A DNA stretch of 64,000 nt from Nocardia yamanashiensis NBRC 100130 (GTDB lineage: Bacteria; Actinomycetota; Actinomycetes; Mycobacteriales; Mycobacteriaceae), in the NCBI RefSeq assembly GCF_001613325.1, contig NZ_BDCD01000014.1, positions 371,995-435,994 on the forward strand, in the 5' to 3' direction. The notes below the pieces were generated by a model. It saw nothing but the letters and a program-made list of their open reading frames with translations. It had not been told where the DNA came from and did not search any database. Numbering within the stretch: position 1 is the first letter of the stretch; every line of letters begins with the position of its first letter. Below are positions 25,207 through 33,449 of this stretch, one piece after another. A program made the position numbers and the translations under genes.

Positions 25207-26331
25207 TCAGTCGACGACGGTCAGGTCTTTGCTGGTGCGGGTGAGCAGTTCCGGGCCCCCCTTGCGAACCACGAGCGTATCCTCGATCCGGACTCCGCCG
25301 CGGCCGGGGAAATACACACCTGGCTCGACGGTCACCGCCACGCCATCCAGCAGTGTACCCGTGCCGGTTTTGGCGATTCCGGGCGCTTCGTGGATCTGCA
25401 GGCCGACGCCATGTCCCAGACCGTGCACGAACAGCTCGCCATGGCCCGCGGCCTCGATCACCGAGCGGGAGGCGGCGTCCACCGCCCTGGTCGATACGCC
25501 GGGAGCCAGCGCCTCGCGGCCGGCCCGCTGCGCCGCGTAGACCAGGTCGTATACCTCCCGCTGCCAGTCCGAGGGCTCGCCGAGCACGTAGGTGCGGGTC
25601 ATATCGGAGTGGTAGCCGTCGACGGTGGCGCCGAAGTCCAGCTTCACGAAATCGCCCTGCGCGAGCACCGCGCCGGTCGGGCGATGATGCGGGACAGCCG
25701 AATTCGGGCCCGCGGCCACGATGGTCTCGAAGGAGACCGCGTCCGCGCCGTGCTCGAACATCAGCCATTCCAGCTCCCGGGCCACCTGGCGTTCGGTGCG
25801 GCCGGGGCGGATGCCGCCGCGTTCCAGCAGGGTGGCCAGGGCGGCGTCGGCGGCAGCGCAGGCGGCGGCCAGGCGACCGACCTCGTAGGCGTCCTTGACC
25901 ATGCGCAGCTGTTCGACCAGGCCGGAGATCGGGACCAGGTCCAGGCCGGTGCCGAGGGCCCGCAAGCCCTGGTGCTGTTCGACGGTGACGATATGGCTCT
26001 CGAAACCGACGCGGCCGGTCTGCCATTCGCCGGCGATCTCCATCACCCGGCGGGCGCTGGCGCGGTTGATCTCCGCGCGCAGGTCGGGGACCTGTTCGCC
26101 GACCTGGGTGATGTAGCGGCCGTCGGTGCAGATGATGGTGCGGTCCTCGCTGGAGTCCCAGGCGTACACCAGCAGCGCGGCGTTCGACCCGGTGAAACCG
26201 GTCAGGTACCGGATATTGATCAGATCCGTGACCAGCAGGGCGTCGACCCGGTTCTCCACCAGCAGGTCCCGCAACGCGGCCCGCCGCAGCGCGTAATTCG
26301 GACGTGCGGGCACCGACTCGTGATCAGCCAT
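25207..26331 (-). CDS. pepQ: Xaa-Pro aminopeptidase / dipeptidase (M24)
   Basis: 374-residue cytosolic metallopeptidase with creatinase-type N-domain (about 1-135) and pita-bread catalytic domain. All five metal ligands are visible: Asp in KLDFGATVDG, Asp in HSDMTRT, His in HGLGHGVGLQIHE, Glu in VTVEPGVYF and Glu in VRIEDT. It cleaves N-terminal residues before proline. First gene of the pepQ-efp-nusB-yciI transcript; efp begins 35 bases after it. Divergent from the prepilin peptidase gene. Confidence 0.95.
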   Translation of the reverse strand: MADHESVPARPNYALRRAALRDLLVENRVDALLVTDLINIRYLTGFTGSNAALLVYAWDSSEDRTIICTDGRYITQVGEQVPDLRAEINRASARRVMEIAGEWQTGRVGFESHIVTVEQHQGLRALGTGLDLVPISGLVEQLRMVKDAYEVGRLAAACAAADAALATLLERGGIRPGRTERQVARELEWLMFEHGADAVSFETIVAAGPNSAVPHHRPTGAVLAQGDFVKLDFGATVDGYHSDMTRTYVLGEPSDWQREVYDLVYAAQRAGREALAPGVSTRAVDAASRSVIEAAGHGELFVHGLGHGVGLQIHEAPGIAKTGTGTLLDGVAVTVEPGVYFPGRGGVRIEDTLVVRKGGPELLTRTSKDLTVVD

Positions 26332-26401
26332 GCGTCAAAGCTACCGCCGACACGCCACAACACCGACACCCAGCATGCCGACGCGCCCGCCGGAACGGTG
26401 G

Positions 26402-26429
26402 TTGTCCACAACCGATGCGGTCATCCACA
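26402..26429 (+). promoter_or_regulatory. Two DnaA-box-like 9-mers
   Basis: TTGTCCACA at 26402-26410 is a perfect match to the actinobacterial DnaA box; TCATCCACA at 26421-26429 differs at two positions. They lie in the 140-base gap between pepQ and the prepilin peptidase gene. Two boxes do not make an origin; they could titrate DnaA or tune the promoter, or be chance. Confidence 0.35.
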
Positions 26430-26471
26430 AATCGATTGCGACCGGCATGTCGAATGCCGGAGTGCGACACC

Positions 26472-27269
26472 GTGAATGGCATGCACCCCGCCACCGTCAC
26501 CCTCGATGTCCTCGCCGCACTCGGTCCGTCCGCCTGGTCCGGTGGCCGAGTGGCGCACGGTCTTGCCGAGGCGGCTGGGTTCTACCCGGCACCCGGCGGC
26601 AGATCGGCGACTCTCGCCAGCGGATCGGCAATCCTCCGACGCAGTCCGGCTGCCGTGGCGCTGATCGGGTGGTGTGTGGTGCTGATCCGTGCAGATCTAC
26701 GCGAGCGGCGGCTTCCGAACGTGCTCACGGTTTCTGGCGCCGCAGTCGTGCTGGCGTACGCCTCCGGGTCCGGGCGTCTCGGCGTCGCGCTCGCAGGCGC
26801 GCTCCTGTTGACCGTGCCGTATCTGATGGTGCATCTGGCCGCGCCGCATGCGCTGGGCGCGGGAGACGTCAAGCTCGCGGTGGGGCTCGGTGCGGTGACG
26901 GCGCTCGGCGGCGCGCAGTGCTGGGTGCGAGCCGCGCTGGGGGCACCGGCGCTCACCGCCATCGCGGGCGTGGTGGTGCTGATGGTGCGATATGTGCGGG
27001 CCTCCGACAATTCCTCGCTATCGCCGGGCACGCGGTGTGCCGGGCACCTGGCGGACGTGATTTCGGTGACGCCGACGGGGCCCATCCGGGACGCGACGGT
27101 GAACTCGGACGCCGGACTGTGCGTATGTGCCGGTGCGGAAGCTGATTCGGAGGTCGTGAGCAGGTCGCGACCTCCGGGTTCCGGTGCCGGCGGGCACCGC
27201 GGGGGTACCCTTCCGCACGGTCCCGGGATGTGTGTGGCGAGTCTGCTGGCGCTGGCGCTGGCGTCGTGA
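26472..27269 (+). CDS. A24-type prepilin peptidase-like membrane protein
   Basis: 265 residues. The two catalytic Asp motifs of type IV prepilin peptidases are present: RADLRERRLPNVLT (about residue 78) and HALGAGDVKLAVGLG (about residue 137). Transmembrane segments surround them. The usual C-terminal LPHGPxMCxAS motif is present but separated from the preceding helix by roughly 70 Ser/Gly/Cys-rich residues, an insertion absent from typical members. No N-methyltransferase domain. The start is either GTG 26472 (GGAG upstream) or ATG 26481. No pilin genes are in the window; mycobacteria carry the same gene near aroC. Confidence 0.8.
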   Translation: MNGMHPATVTLDVLAALGPSAWSGGRVAHGLAEAAGFYPAPGGRSATLASGSAILRRSPAAVALIGWCVVLIRADLRERRLPNVLTVSGAAVVLAYASGSGRLGVALAGALLLTVPYLMVHLAAPHALGAGDVKLAVGLGAVTALGGAQCWVRAALGAPALTAIAGVVVLMVRYVRASDNSSLSPGTRCAGHLADVISVTPTGPIRDATVNSDAGLCVCAGAEADSEVVSRSRPPGSGAGGHRGGTLPHGPGMCVASLLALALAS

Positions 27270-27329
27270 CAGCGGCATGCGCCGGACCACGTGTCCGAGT
27301 GGCCTCATCTACATGGAAAGATGTAACCC

Positions 27330-28538
27330 GTGTTGCGTTGGATAACTGCCGGTGAATCCCATGGCCCTGCTCTCGTCACCATCCTCGAGGGGATGGTGGC
27401 CGGTGTCGAGGTGACCTCTGCCGATGTCGCCGAGCAGCTGGCGCGCCGCCGGCTCGGATACGGGCGTGGCGCCCGGATGAAGTTCGAGGCCGATGTGGTC
27501 ACCCTGGTGGGTGGCGTGCGGCACGGGCGCACCATGGGCGGACCGGTCGCCATCGAGGTGGCGAACTCCGAGTGGCCCAAGTGGACTCAGGTCATGTCGG
27601 CCGATCCGGTGGACGAGGCCGAACTGGCGGATCTGGCGCGCAACGCTCCGCTGACGCGGCCGCGCCCCGGCCATGCCGATTACTCGGGCATGCTCAAGTA
27701 CGGCTTCGACGATGCGCGCAATGTGCTCGAGCGGGCCAGTGCGCGCGAGACCGCGGCGCGGGTCGCGGCGGGCACCGTCGCCAAGAACTTCCTGAAGCAG
27801 GCGCTGGGCGTCGAGGTCATCTCGCACGTGGTGTCGATCGGCACCGCCGCCAACACCTCCGGCGTGGTGCCGAGCGCGGGCGATCTGGCCGCCATCGACG
27901 AGTCGCCGGTGCGCTGTTTCGACAAGGACGGCGAAGCGGCCATGATCGCCGAGATCGAGGCGGCCAAGAAGGACGGCGACACTCTCGGTGGCGTGGTCGA
28001 GGTCGTGATCGAGGGCCTGCCGATCGGGCTGGGTTCGTTCACTTCCGGTGAGGCGCGGCTGGATTCGCGGCTCGCGGCGGCGCTCATGGGCATTCAGGCC
28101 ATCAAGGGCGTCGAGGTGGGCGACGGGTTCGAGACCGCGCGCCGCCGCGGCAGCCAGGCGCACGACGAGATGAAGCCGGGTCCGGACGGCGTGCTGCGTT
28201 CCACCAACCGCGCGGGCGGGCTGGAAGGCGGCATGACCAATGGCGAGGCGCTGCGGGTGCGCGCGGCCATGAAGCCGATCTCGACCGTGCCGCGCGCGCT
28301 GGCCACCGTCGACATGTCCACCGGTGACGAGGCCGTCGCCATTCACCAGCGTTCCGATGTGTGCGCGGTGCCGGCCGCCGGTGTGGTCGCCGAGGCCATG
28401 GTGGCGCTGGTCGTGGCGCAGGCGGTGCTGGAGAAGTTCGGCGGCGATTCGCTGCCCGAGACCGTCGACAACATCAACGCCTACCTGAAGCGAATCAACG
28501 CGCGCCCGCACGTTCCGTCGGGCAACGCGTCACGGTGA
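27330..28538 (+). CDS. aroC: Chorismate synthase
   Basis: 402 residues. Converts EPSP to chorismate using reduced FMN, the last step of the shikimate pathway. Signatures visible: N-terminal WITAGESHGPALVTILEGM, the middle GRASARETAARVAAG-like segment (RASARETAARV), and the C-terminal RSDVCAVPAAGVVAEAM. Start GTG 27330 (GTG TTG CGT TGG). The last bases overlap the aroK start (GTGA). First of the plus-strand aro genes aroC-aroK-small ORF-aroB. Confidence 0.97.
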   Translation: MLRWITAGESHGPALVTILEGMVAGVEVTSADVAEQLARRRLGYGRGARMKFEADVVTLVGGVRHGRTMGGPVAIEVANSEWPKWTQVMSADPVDEAELADLARNAPLTRPRPGHADYSGMLKYGFDDARNVLERASARETAARVAAGTVAKNFLKQALGVEVISHVVSIGTAANTSGVVPSAGDLAAIDESPVRCFDKDGEAAMIAEIEAAKKDGDTLGGVVEVVIEGLPIGLGSFTSGEARLDSRLAAALMGIQAIKGVEVGDGFETARRRGSQAHDEMKPGPDGVLRSTNRAGGLEGGMTNGEALRVRAAMKPISTVPRALATVDMSTGDEAVAIHQRSDVCAVPAAGVVAEAMVALVVAQAVLEKFGGDSLPETVDNINAYLKRINARPHVPSGNASR

Positions 28539-30211
28539 GTCCCGAGAACGACCCGAATCCGGGCGACGCCGAACGGCGTTCGCCCGGAACCGATCAGCGC
28601 GCCGAGACCGGACAGCCGGCCCCGGCCACCGATGCCGAATCGGGTCAATCCGACGACGCCGCCCTATCGAGGGACGCCGCGAGCACAGCGGGTGCTTCCG
28701 ATCCTGCAACGGCCGACTCCGCAGGCCCGCAGGCGGGTGCTTCCGCCCCCGCGACAGCCGCCTCCGCGGGCACTCAGGGCGAGGCGTCCAGCGCGGGTCG
28801 CGAGCCTTGTGAGGGACTGCCGTCGAGCGTGGTGCTGGTCGGCCCGCCCGGTGCGGGCAAGTCCACCATCGGGCGCAAGCTCGCGCGGGAACTGGGGCTC
28901 GATCTCTATGACACCGATGCGGGTATCGAAGAGGAGACCGGGCGCACCATCCCCGAGATCTTCGCGGAGGACGGGGAACCCGAATTCCGCCGCATCGAGG
29001 AAGAAGTGGTGCGCGCGGCGGTGCTGAATCGTCAGGGCGTCATCTCGCTCGGCGGCGGTTCCGTGCTGTCGGCCGCCACTCGCGAAGTGCTGCGCGGGCG
29101 CACCGTCATCTACCTGGAAATCAGTGTGGGCGAAGGACTTCGCCGCACCGGCGCCAGCACCAACCGCCCCCTGCTCAATGGCGACGACCCGGCGAAGAAG
29201 TACCGCGAACTGATGAAGATCCGCCGCCCGCTGTACCGCGAGGTGGCGTCGATCCGGGTCCGCACCGACGGCCGCAGCCCCGGCCGCGTGGTCCGCATGA
29301 TCCTGGCCAAACTCGGCGTCGAACCCACCGTCCGCCTGGACGACCCGGCCACCGAACCCGCCCCCATCCCCAACGGCTCCGCCGGTTCCCGCTCCCGCCG
29401 CCGGCGCCGCCGGGGCCGCGGCCGTGGCGACCAGGCCGCCCCCGCGAATTCGACCGCGGCGGTATCGATTCCGGATTCCACCGCCGAAGCCACCGACGAC
29501 AGCGCCGAGTCCCCCGCCGCCGAAGGAGCCAAGCGTTCCCGCCGCAGCCGCCGCTCCCGCCGTCGCGGCCGCCGCAATTCCGACGCGCCCGCGGTGACCA
29601 CGAGCCCCGGTGCCACCGGATCGGGCTCGGGCACAACGAAGCCCGCGACCGGCACCGACTTCGGCTCGGCGACAACACGATCCGATACCTCGTCCGCCGC
29701 AGCATCGTCCGATGCGTCGCCGACCGCCACGCCGTCCGGCGGCGCGAATGCCGGTGCCACACCGTCCGGCGGGATGAATGCCGGTGCCACGCCGTCCGGC
29801 GGGGTGAATGCGGGTACCACGCCGACCGGTGACACGGGCGGCCGAGCACGCTCGACCGGCGGCGGGCGCTCGGCTCGCCGCCGCCGCGCCGCAAGGGCGG
29901 CAGGCGCCCCCGACGACCAGCGGACGACCAACGCCGGCACGAACCGCACCGCTGCGCACTCGGCCACCGAGACCACCGGCGCGTCCGGTTCGGGCCAGCG
30001 CGATTCCGCCCCCACCGGACCGGGTCGCCCCGATTCCGATGCCGCCCAAGCGGATTCCGGCCCCGGCGCGGCAGCTGCCCCCGGCGCAGGCCGATCCCGA
30101 CGGGCCCGCGCCCGCCGAGCCCGTGCCCGCGCCAGGCAGCCCGACACGACCGGCAACTCCACTCCGACGGCAACGGCGACCGCACCCACCTCGGGCGAGG
30201 CACCGGCATGA
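28535..30211 (+). CDS. aroK: Shikimate kinase with very long disordered tails
   Basis: 558 residues; ordinary shikimate kinases have about 170-180. The kinase core is at about residues 95-265: Walker A GPPGAGKST (103-111), shikimate Asp in YDTDAGIEEETG (126-130), GGGS (173-176) and the lid Arg in NRPLL. Residues 1-94 are Ala/Ser/Asp-rich. Residues 270-558 alternate Arg-rich blocks (RSRRRRRRGRGRG, RRSRRSRRRGRR, RRARARRARARAR) with Ala/Ser/Thr/Gly linkers, including a 10-residue repeat. GTG start overlaps the aroC stop. The tails resemble RNA-binding disordered regions; their function is unknown. Confidence 0.93.
   Translation: MSPENDPNPGDAERRSPGTDQRAETGQPAPATDAESGQSDDAALSRDAASTAGASDPATADSAGPQAGASAPATAASAGTQGEASSAGREPCEGLPSSVVLVGPPGAGKSTIGRKLARELGLDLYDTDAGIEEETGRTIPEIFAEDGEPEFRRIEEEVVRAAVLNRQGVISLGGGSVLSAATREVLRGRTVIYLEISVGEGLRRTGASTNRPLLNGDDPAKKYRELMKIRRPLYREVASIRVRTDGRSPGRVVRMILAKLGVEPTVRLDDPATEPAPIPNGSAGSRSRRRRRRGRGRGDQAAPANSTAAVSIPDSTAEATDDSAESPAAEGAKRSRRSRRSRRRGRRNSDAPAVTTSPGATGSGSGTTKPATGTDFGSATTRSDTSSAAASSDASPTATPSGGANAGATPSGGMNAGATPSGGVNAGTTPTGDTGGRARSTGGGRSARRRRAARAAGAPDDQRTTNAGTNRTAAHSATETTGASGSGQRDSAPTGPGRPDSDAAQADSGPGAAAAPGAGRSRRARARRARARARQPDTTGNSTPTATATAPTSGEAPA
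29726..29833 (+). repeat. 30-base tandem repeat in the aroK tail
   Basis: Units 29726-29755, 29756-29785 and 29786-29815, plus a partial fourth, encode ATPSGGANAG, ATPSGGMNAG, ATPSGGVNAG and TTPTGD. Units differ at few positions and stay in frame. Confidence 0.85.
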
Positions 30212-30588
30212 ACGACCTCCGGCCACCGTCAGCAGGTCCGAGTGATCAGCGCACACAATCGAATTCATATTCGGCGTGTCGCGAACACGGCAACCACGTG
30301 ATCGTCGTCTGCCACCGGCCCGCACATCCCGCGCCGGAGTCTGCGGCAATATCTACCGCAAGTCGGGCGTCGACCCGAGGCGGACCGCATCCGGATCGGC
30401 ATCCGGTCCCGGCGGGCAGCCCGCGTCCCGGAGCGGGCAGCACTCGTCCTGGAGCGCGCAGCACGCGCCCTGGAGCGGGCAGCACGCATCTTCTGACCGA
30501 TCGGGCGGCCGAGGTTTCGGAATCCGCTCGCACGCAACGTGTTCGACTGTCCCGCTCGGGTGCGGGACCATCCTTGGAGGAGAGCTGA
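30208..30588 (+). CDS. Possible small protein coupled between aroK and aroB
   Basis: 126 codons. The ATG overlaps the aroK stop (ATGA) and the TGA overlaps the aroB ATG (TGATG), so this frame exactly fills the space between two genes, which is a strong sign of a real coupled gene. Against it: the product is Arg/Pro/Ser-rich with no recognisable domain, it carries a 7-residue repeat (RPGAGST), and aroB has its own Shine-Dalgarno. It may be a decayed or newly arising gene, or a leader whose translation opens the aroB start. Confidence 0.4.
   Translation: MNDLRPPSAGPSDQRTQSNSYSACREHGNHVIVVCHRPAHPAPESAAISTASRASTRGGPHPDRHPVPAGSPRPGAGSTRPGARSTRPGAGSTHLLTDRAAEVSESARTQRVRLSRSGAGPSLEES
30424..30486 (+). 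repeat. Three 21-base tandem repeats before aroB
   Basis: Units 30424-30444, 30445-30465 and 30466-30486 follow CG(T/C)CC(C/T)GGAGCG(G/C)GCAGCAC(T/G). 21 is a multiple of three, and in the small coupled frame they read RPGAGST, RPGARST, RPGAGST. Confidence 0.85.
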
Positions 30589-31706
30589 TGAGTGAGCCGA
30601 CTCGTATCGAGGTTCGGACGGCCGATCCGTATCCGGTGATCATCGGGCGCGGGCTGCTGGGGGATCTGGTCGGTGAGGTGACGGGGCGGTCCGGGGTGCG
30701 GACGGTCGCGATCTTCTATCAGCCGCCGTTGGCGGAGACCGCCGAGGTGGTGCGGAAGGCGCTGGTCGAGCAGGGGATCGATGCGCACCGGGTGGAGATT
30801 CCGGATGCGGAGGCCGGTAAGGATCTGCAGGTCGCGGGGTTCTGCTGGGAGGTGCTCGGGCGGATCGGGCTCACCCGCAAGGATGTCATCATCAGCCTCG
30901 GTGGTGGTGCGGCCACCGACCTGGCCGGGTTCGTCGCTGCCACCTGGATGCGCGGGGTGAGCATCATTCATGTGCCGACCACGCTGCTGGCCATGGTGGA
31001 TGCCGCCGTCGGCGGGAAGACCGGGATCAATACCGAGGCGGGGAAGAACCTGGTCGGCTGCTTCCATGAGCCGGCCGCGGTGATGGTGGACCTGGCGACC
31101 CTGGAGACGGTGCCGCGCAACGAGATCGTGGCCGGAATGGCCGAGATCATCAAGGCGGGGTTCATCGCCGATCCGGTGATCCTGGACCTGGTGGAGCAGG
31201 ATCCGCAGGCCGCCCTGGACCCGGCCGGAGAGGTGCTGCCGGAGCTGATCCGGCGGGCCATCCAGGTCAAGGCCGATGTGGTGGCGGCGGATCTGAAGGA
31301 ATCGGATCTGCGGGAGATCCTGAACTACGGGCACACCCTCGGCCATGCCATCGAGCGGCGGGAGCGGTACCGGTGGCGGCACGGCGCGGCCGTATCGGTC
31401 GGCCTGGTGTTCGCGGCCGAACTCGGCCGGCTCGCCGGACGCCTCGACGACGCCACCGCCGAACGGCACCGGACCGTGCTCGAAAGCATCGGGCTGCCCA
31501 CCACTTACGATGCCGACGCCCTGCCGCAGCTGCTGGAATCCATGCAGACCGACAAGAAGACCCGCTCCGGCGTGGTGCGGTTCGTGGTCCTGGACGGCCT
31601 GGCCAAGCCGGGCCGGCTCGAAGGCCCGGATCCGTCGCTGCTGGCCGCCGCCTATTCGACCATCGCGCGCGAGCAGAGCCCGGGCGGCACCGGAATCCTG
31701 CTCTGA
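30588..31706 (+). CDS. aroB: 3-Dehydroquinate synthase
   Basis: 372 residues, normal length. NAD- and metal-dependent enzyme converting DAHP to dehydroquinate, second step of the shikimate pathway. Visible: NAD motif SLGGGAATDLAGFVAATWMRG, substrate/NAD region HVPTTLLAMVDAAVGGKTGINT, and metal ligands Glu in AEIIKAG plus His in LNYGHTLGHAIE and the later WRHGAAVSVG. Start ATG after TTGGAGGAGAGCTG. The gene for the next step, aroQ (dehydroquinase), which follows aroB in mycobacteria, is absent; a terminator comes right after aroB. Confidence 0.97.
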   Translation: MSEPTRIEVRTADPYPVIIGRGLLGDLVGEVTGRSGVRTVAIFYQPPLAETAEVVRKALVEQGIDAHRVEIPDAEAGKDLQVAGFCWEVLGRIGLTRKDVIISLGGGAATDLAGFVAATWMRGVSIIHVPTTLLAMVDAAVGGKTGINTEAGKNLVGCFHEPAAVMVDLATLETVPRNEIVAGMAEIIKAGFIADPVILDLVEQDPQAALDPAGEVLPELIRRAIQVKADVVAADLKESDLREILNYGHTLGHAIERRERYRWRHGAAVSVGLVFAAELGRLAGRLDDATAERHRTVLESIGLPTTYDADALPQLLESMQTDKKTRSGVVRFVVLDGLAKPGRLEGPDPSLLAAAYSTIAREQSPGGTGILL

Positions 31707-31718
31707 CCCATGACGAAG

Positions 31719-31753
31719 GAAGCGCCCGTGACCGAACCGGTCACGGGCGCTTC
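31719..31753. terminator. Bidirectional hairpin after aroB
   Basis: GAAGCGCCCGTGACC-N5-GGTCACGGGCGCTTC, perfect 15-base arms. It lies between the aroB stop (31706) and the stop of the convergent B-4DMT gene (31770), so it can end both. No T-run, as usual in high-GC actinobacteria. Confidence 0.85.
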
Positions 31754-31769
31754 GCCGTTCGAGGGCGGC

Positions 31770-32255
31770 TCAGACTCCGGCCGGTTCCTTGTTCAGGCTG
31801 ACCTCGGCGTCCGGCTTCCCGGGCGCGTTCTTGCTCTCGCGACCGACCAGGAAACGGCCCAGCGCCACGCCGATCATGGCGGGCACGAAGATCAGCAGGA
31901 TGATGAACGACGCCGACGAGGTGAGCTCGAACAGCAGCCCCTGATCGCCGAGATCGAACTTGGGCACGAAGTCCAGCAGCCACGCCACCAGCCCGGCGCC
32001 CAGCCCACCGGCCACGGCGGCCTTGAGCCAGCGCATGGTCAGATCGGCACCGCGCTCCGGATCCGGATTGGCCCGCCGATCGGCGCGGCCGTCCAGCACG
32101 CCCCAGGCGAGCACGGCCCCGACCAGCACGATCAGGCCCAGCATCCGCATCCAGGAACCTGAGGTCGGCCAATACACCATGGCGAAACCGAGCACGGTTC
32201 GCAGCACAATGGTCAGCGCCCCCAGAGCTACGGCGCGCAATACCCACGCATTCAT
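31770..32255 (-). CDS. B-4DMT family four-helix membrane protein
   Basis: 161 residues with four transmembrane helices at about 5-27, 38-54, 78-95 and 112-136, and a polar C-terminus. It matches the single-domain B-4DMT type transporter-like protein (Rv2536 type) found next to aroB-aroQ in mycobacteria. Start ATG 32255 with AAGGTGA upstream; longer frames come from other genes. Substrate unknown. Convergent with aroB across a strong terminator and divergent from the HTH regulator at 32358. Confidence 0.8.
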   Translation of the reverse strand: MNAWVLRAVALGALTIVLRTVLGFAMVYWPTSGSWMRMLGLIVLVGAVLAWGVLDGRADRRANPDPERGADLTMRWLKAAVAGGLGAGLVAWLLDFVPKFDLGDQGLLFELTSSASFIILLIFVPAMIGVALGRFLVGRESKNAPGKPDAEVSLNKEPAGV

Positions 32256-32357
32256 GTTGATCACCTTAACCTGCGCGGCCGCGCGGTCGAACTGAAACCC
32301 GTTCCAGAAACTGTATCCGTTTCGTCCGGGCGCTTCCTGCGCAGGTAGAAATAGGCG

Positions 32358-32975
32358 GTGAGCATCGAAGCCGTCGCGCTGCTGCAGGATCCGATCCGCC
32401 GGCGACTCTACGACTACGTGGCCGCCGCCGATCACGAGGTCGGCCGGGACGAGGCGGCCGCGGCGGCGGAGATCAAGCGACCGCTGGCGGCCTTCCATCT
32501 CGATAAATTGGCCGAGGCCGGACTCCTCGACGCGGTCTTCCGGCGACCGGAAGGCAAGACCGGACCGGGGGCCGGGCGACCCGCCAAGTTCTATCGGCGC
32601 GCCGCCGCGGAATTCGCCGTCACCCTCCCCGCCCGCGACTACGCCACCGTGGCGTCGGTCCTCGCCGAGGCCGTCGAGCATGCGGGCATGGACTCGGCGA
32701 TCGCGAAAGCCGCTGCCGCGCAGAGCCCGTCGCTCGCGGGCCGGGATCTCCTCGAGGTGCTGCGCGAGCGCGGCTACGAACCGTATGCCGACGGTGCGGT
32801 GATCCGCCTGCGCAACTGCCCTTTTCATCGCCTGGCCGAGGATTTCCCGCCGCTGGTGTGCGGTATGAACCTCGCCCTGCTGACCGGTCCGGCGGCCGAG
32901 GCGGGCTGGCAGGCGCACATGGATGCCGCCCCGGGCCGTTGCTGCGTCAGCTTTTCTAAAAACAAAGATGATTAG
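32358..32975 (+). CDS. ArsR-like winged-helix regulator with C-terminal Cys motifs
   Basis: 205 residues. N-terminal winged helix: LLQDPIRRRLYDYVAA, then AAEIKRPLAAFHLDKLAEAGLLDAVFRR, with the family FYRRA after the wing. The C-terminal domain ends with NCPFHRLAEDFPPLVCGMN and APGRCCVSFS; these Cys/His residues could bind a metal or iron-sulfur cluster, as in SufR-like regulators (inference). GTG start with weak Shine-Dalgarno. A palindrome GAAAC-N7-GTTTC at 32307-32323 upstream could be its operator. Followed after 13 bases by a DUF3291 gene, probably its target. Confidence 0.82.
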   Translation: MSIEAVALLQDPIRRRLYDYVAAADHEVGRDEAAAAAEIKRPLAAFHLDKLAEAGLLDAVFRRPEGKTGPGAGRPAKFYRRAAAEFAVTLPARDYATVASVLAEAVEHAGMDSAIAKAAAAQSPSLAGRDLLEVLRERGYEPYADGAVIRLRNCPFHRLAEDFPPLVCGMNLALLTGPAAEAGWQAHMDAAPGRCCVSFSKNKDD

Positions 32976-32988
32976 TTATAGTCCTGAC

Positions 32989-33441
32989 ATGCACCTCGCA
33001 CAGCTCAATGTCGCCCGCCTGATCGCACCGGAAGGCGATCCGCGGGTCGCGGACTTCTTCGCCGCGCTCGACGAGATCAACGGCCTGGCCGACCGCTCCC
33101 CCGGTTTCGTCTGGCGGCTCACCGACGGCGAAGCGAACAATGCCATGTCGATCCGCCCCGATCCGGCGCATGCCGATCTGGTGGTGACCCTGAGCGTGTG
33201 GGAGTCGCGCGAAGCGCTGTTCGACTACGTGTACCGCAGCGGCCATATGGATTTCCTGCGCCGCCGCCGCGAATGGTTCCTGCCGGGCAGCGGGCCGAAC
33301 GCGGTGCTGTGGTGGGTGCCCGCCGGGCACATCCCCACCGTCGAGGAGGGTATGGAGCGCTGGAATCGCTTGCGCGAGAACGGCCCCGCACCCGAGGCGT
33401 TCACCTTCCGCACTGCCTTCGAACCGCAACCGGTGTCCTGA
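32989..33441 (+). CDS. DUF3291 domain protein
   Basis: 150 residues, the full length of the DUF3291 family, a dimeric ferredoxin-like (antibiotic-monooxygenase-like) fold. Typical segments: MHLAQLNVARL at the start, VVTLSVWESREALFDYVYRSGH in the middle and WWVPAGHIPTVEEGMERWNRL near the end. Role of the family is not established. ATG 32989 fits the family start, although no Shine-Dalgarno is visible; an ATG 21 bases earlier overlaps the regulator. Likely co-transcribed with the upstream Cys-containing regulator. Confidence 0.85.
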   Translation: MHLAQLNVARLIAPEGDPRVADFFAALDEINGLADRSPGFVWRLTDGEANNAMSIRPDPAHADLVVTLSVWESREALFDYVYRSGHMDFLRRRREWFLPGSGPNAVLWWVPAGHIPTVEEGMERWNRLRENGPAPEAFTFRTAFEPQPVS

Positions 33442-33449
33442 GGACACAG

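Noticed and set aside
31710..32162. 150-codon plus-strand frame after aroB
   Set aside because: Its first 14 codons are the aroB terminator hairpin, and the rest is antisense to the B-4DMT gene.
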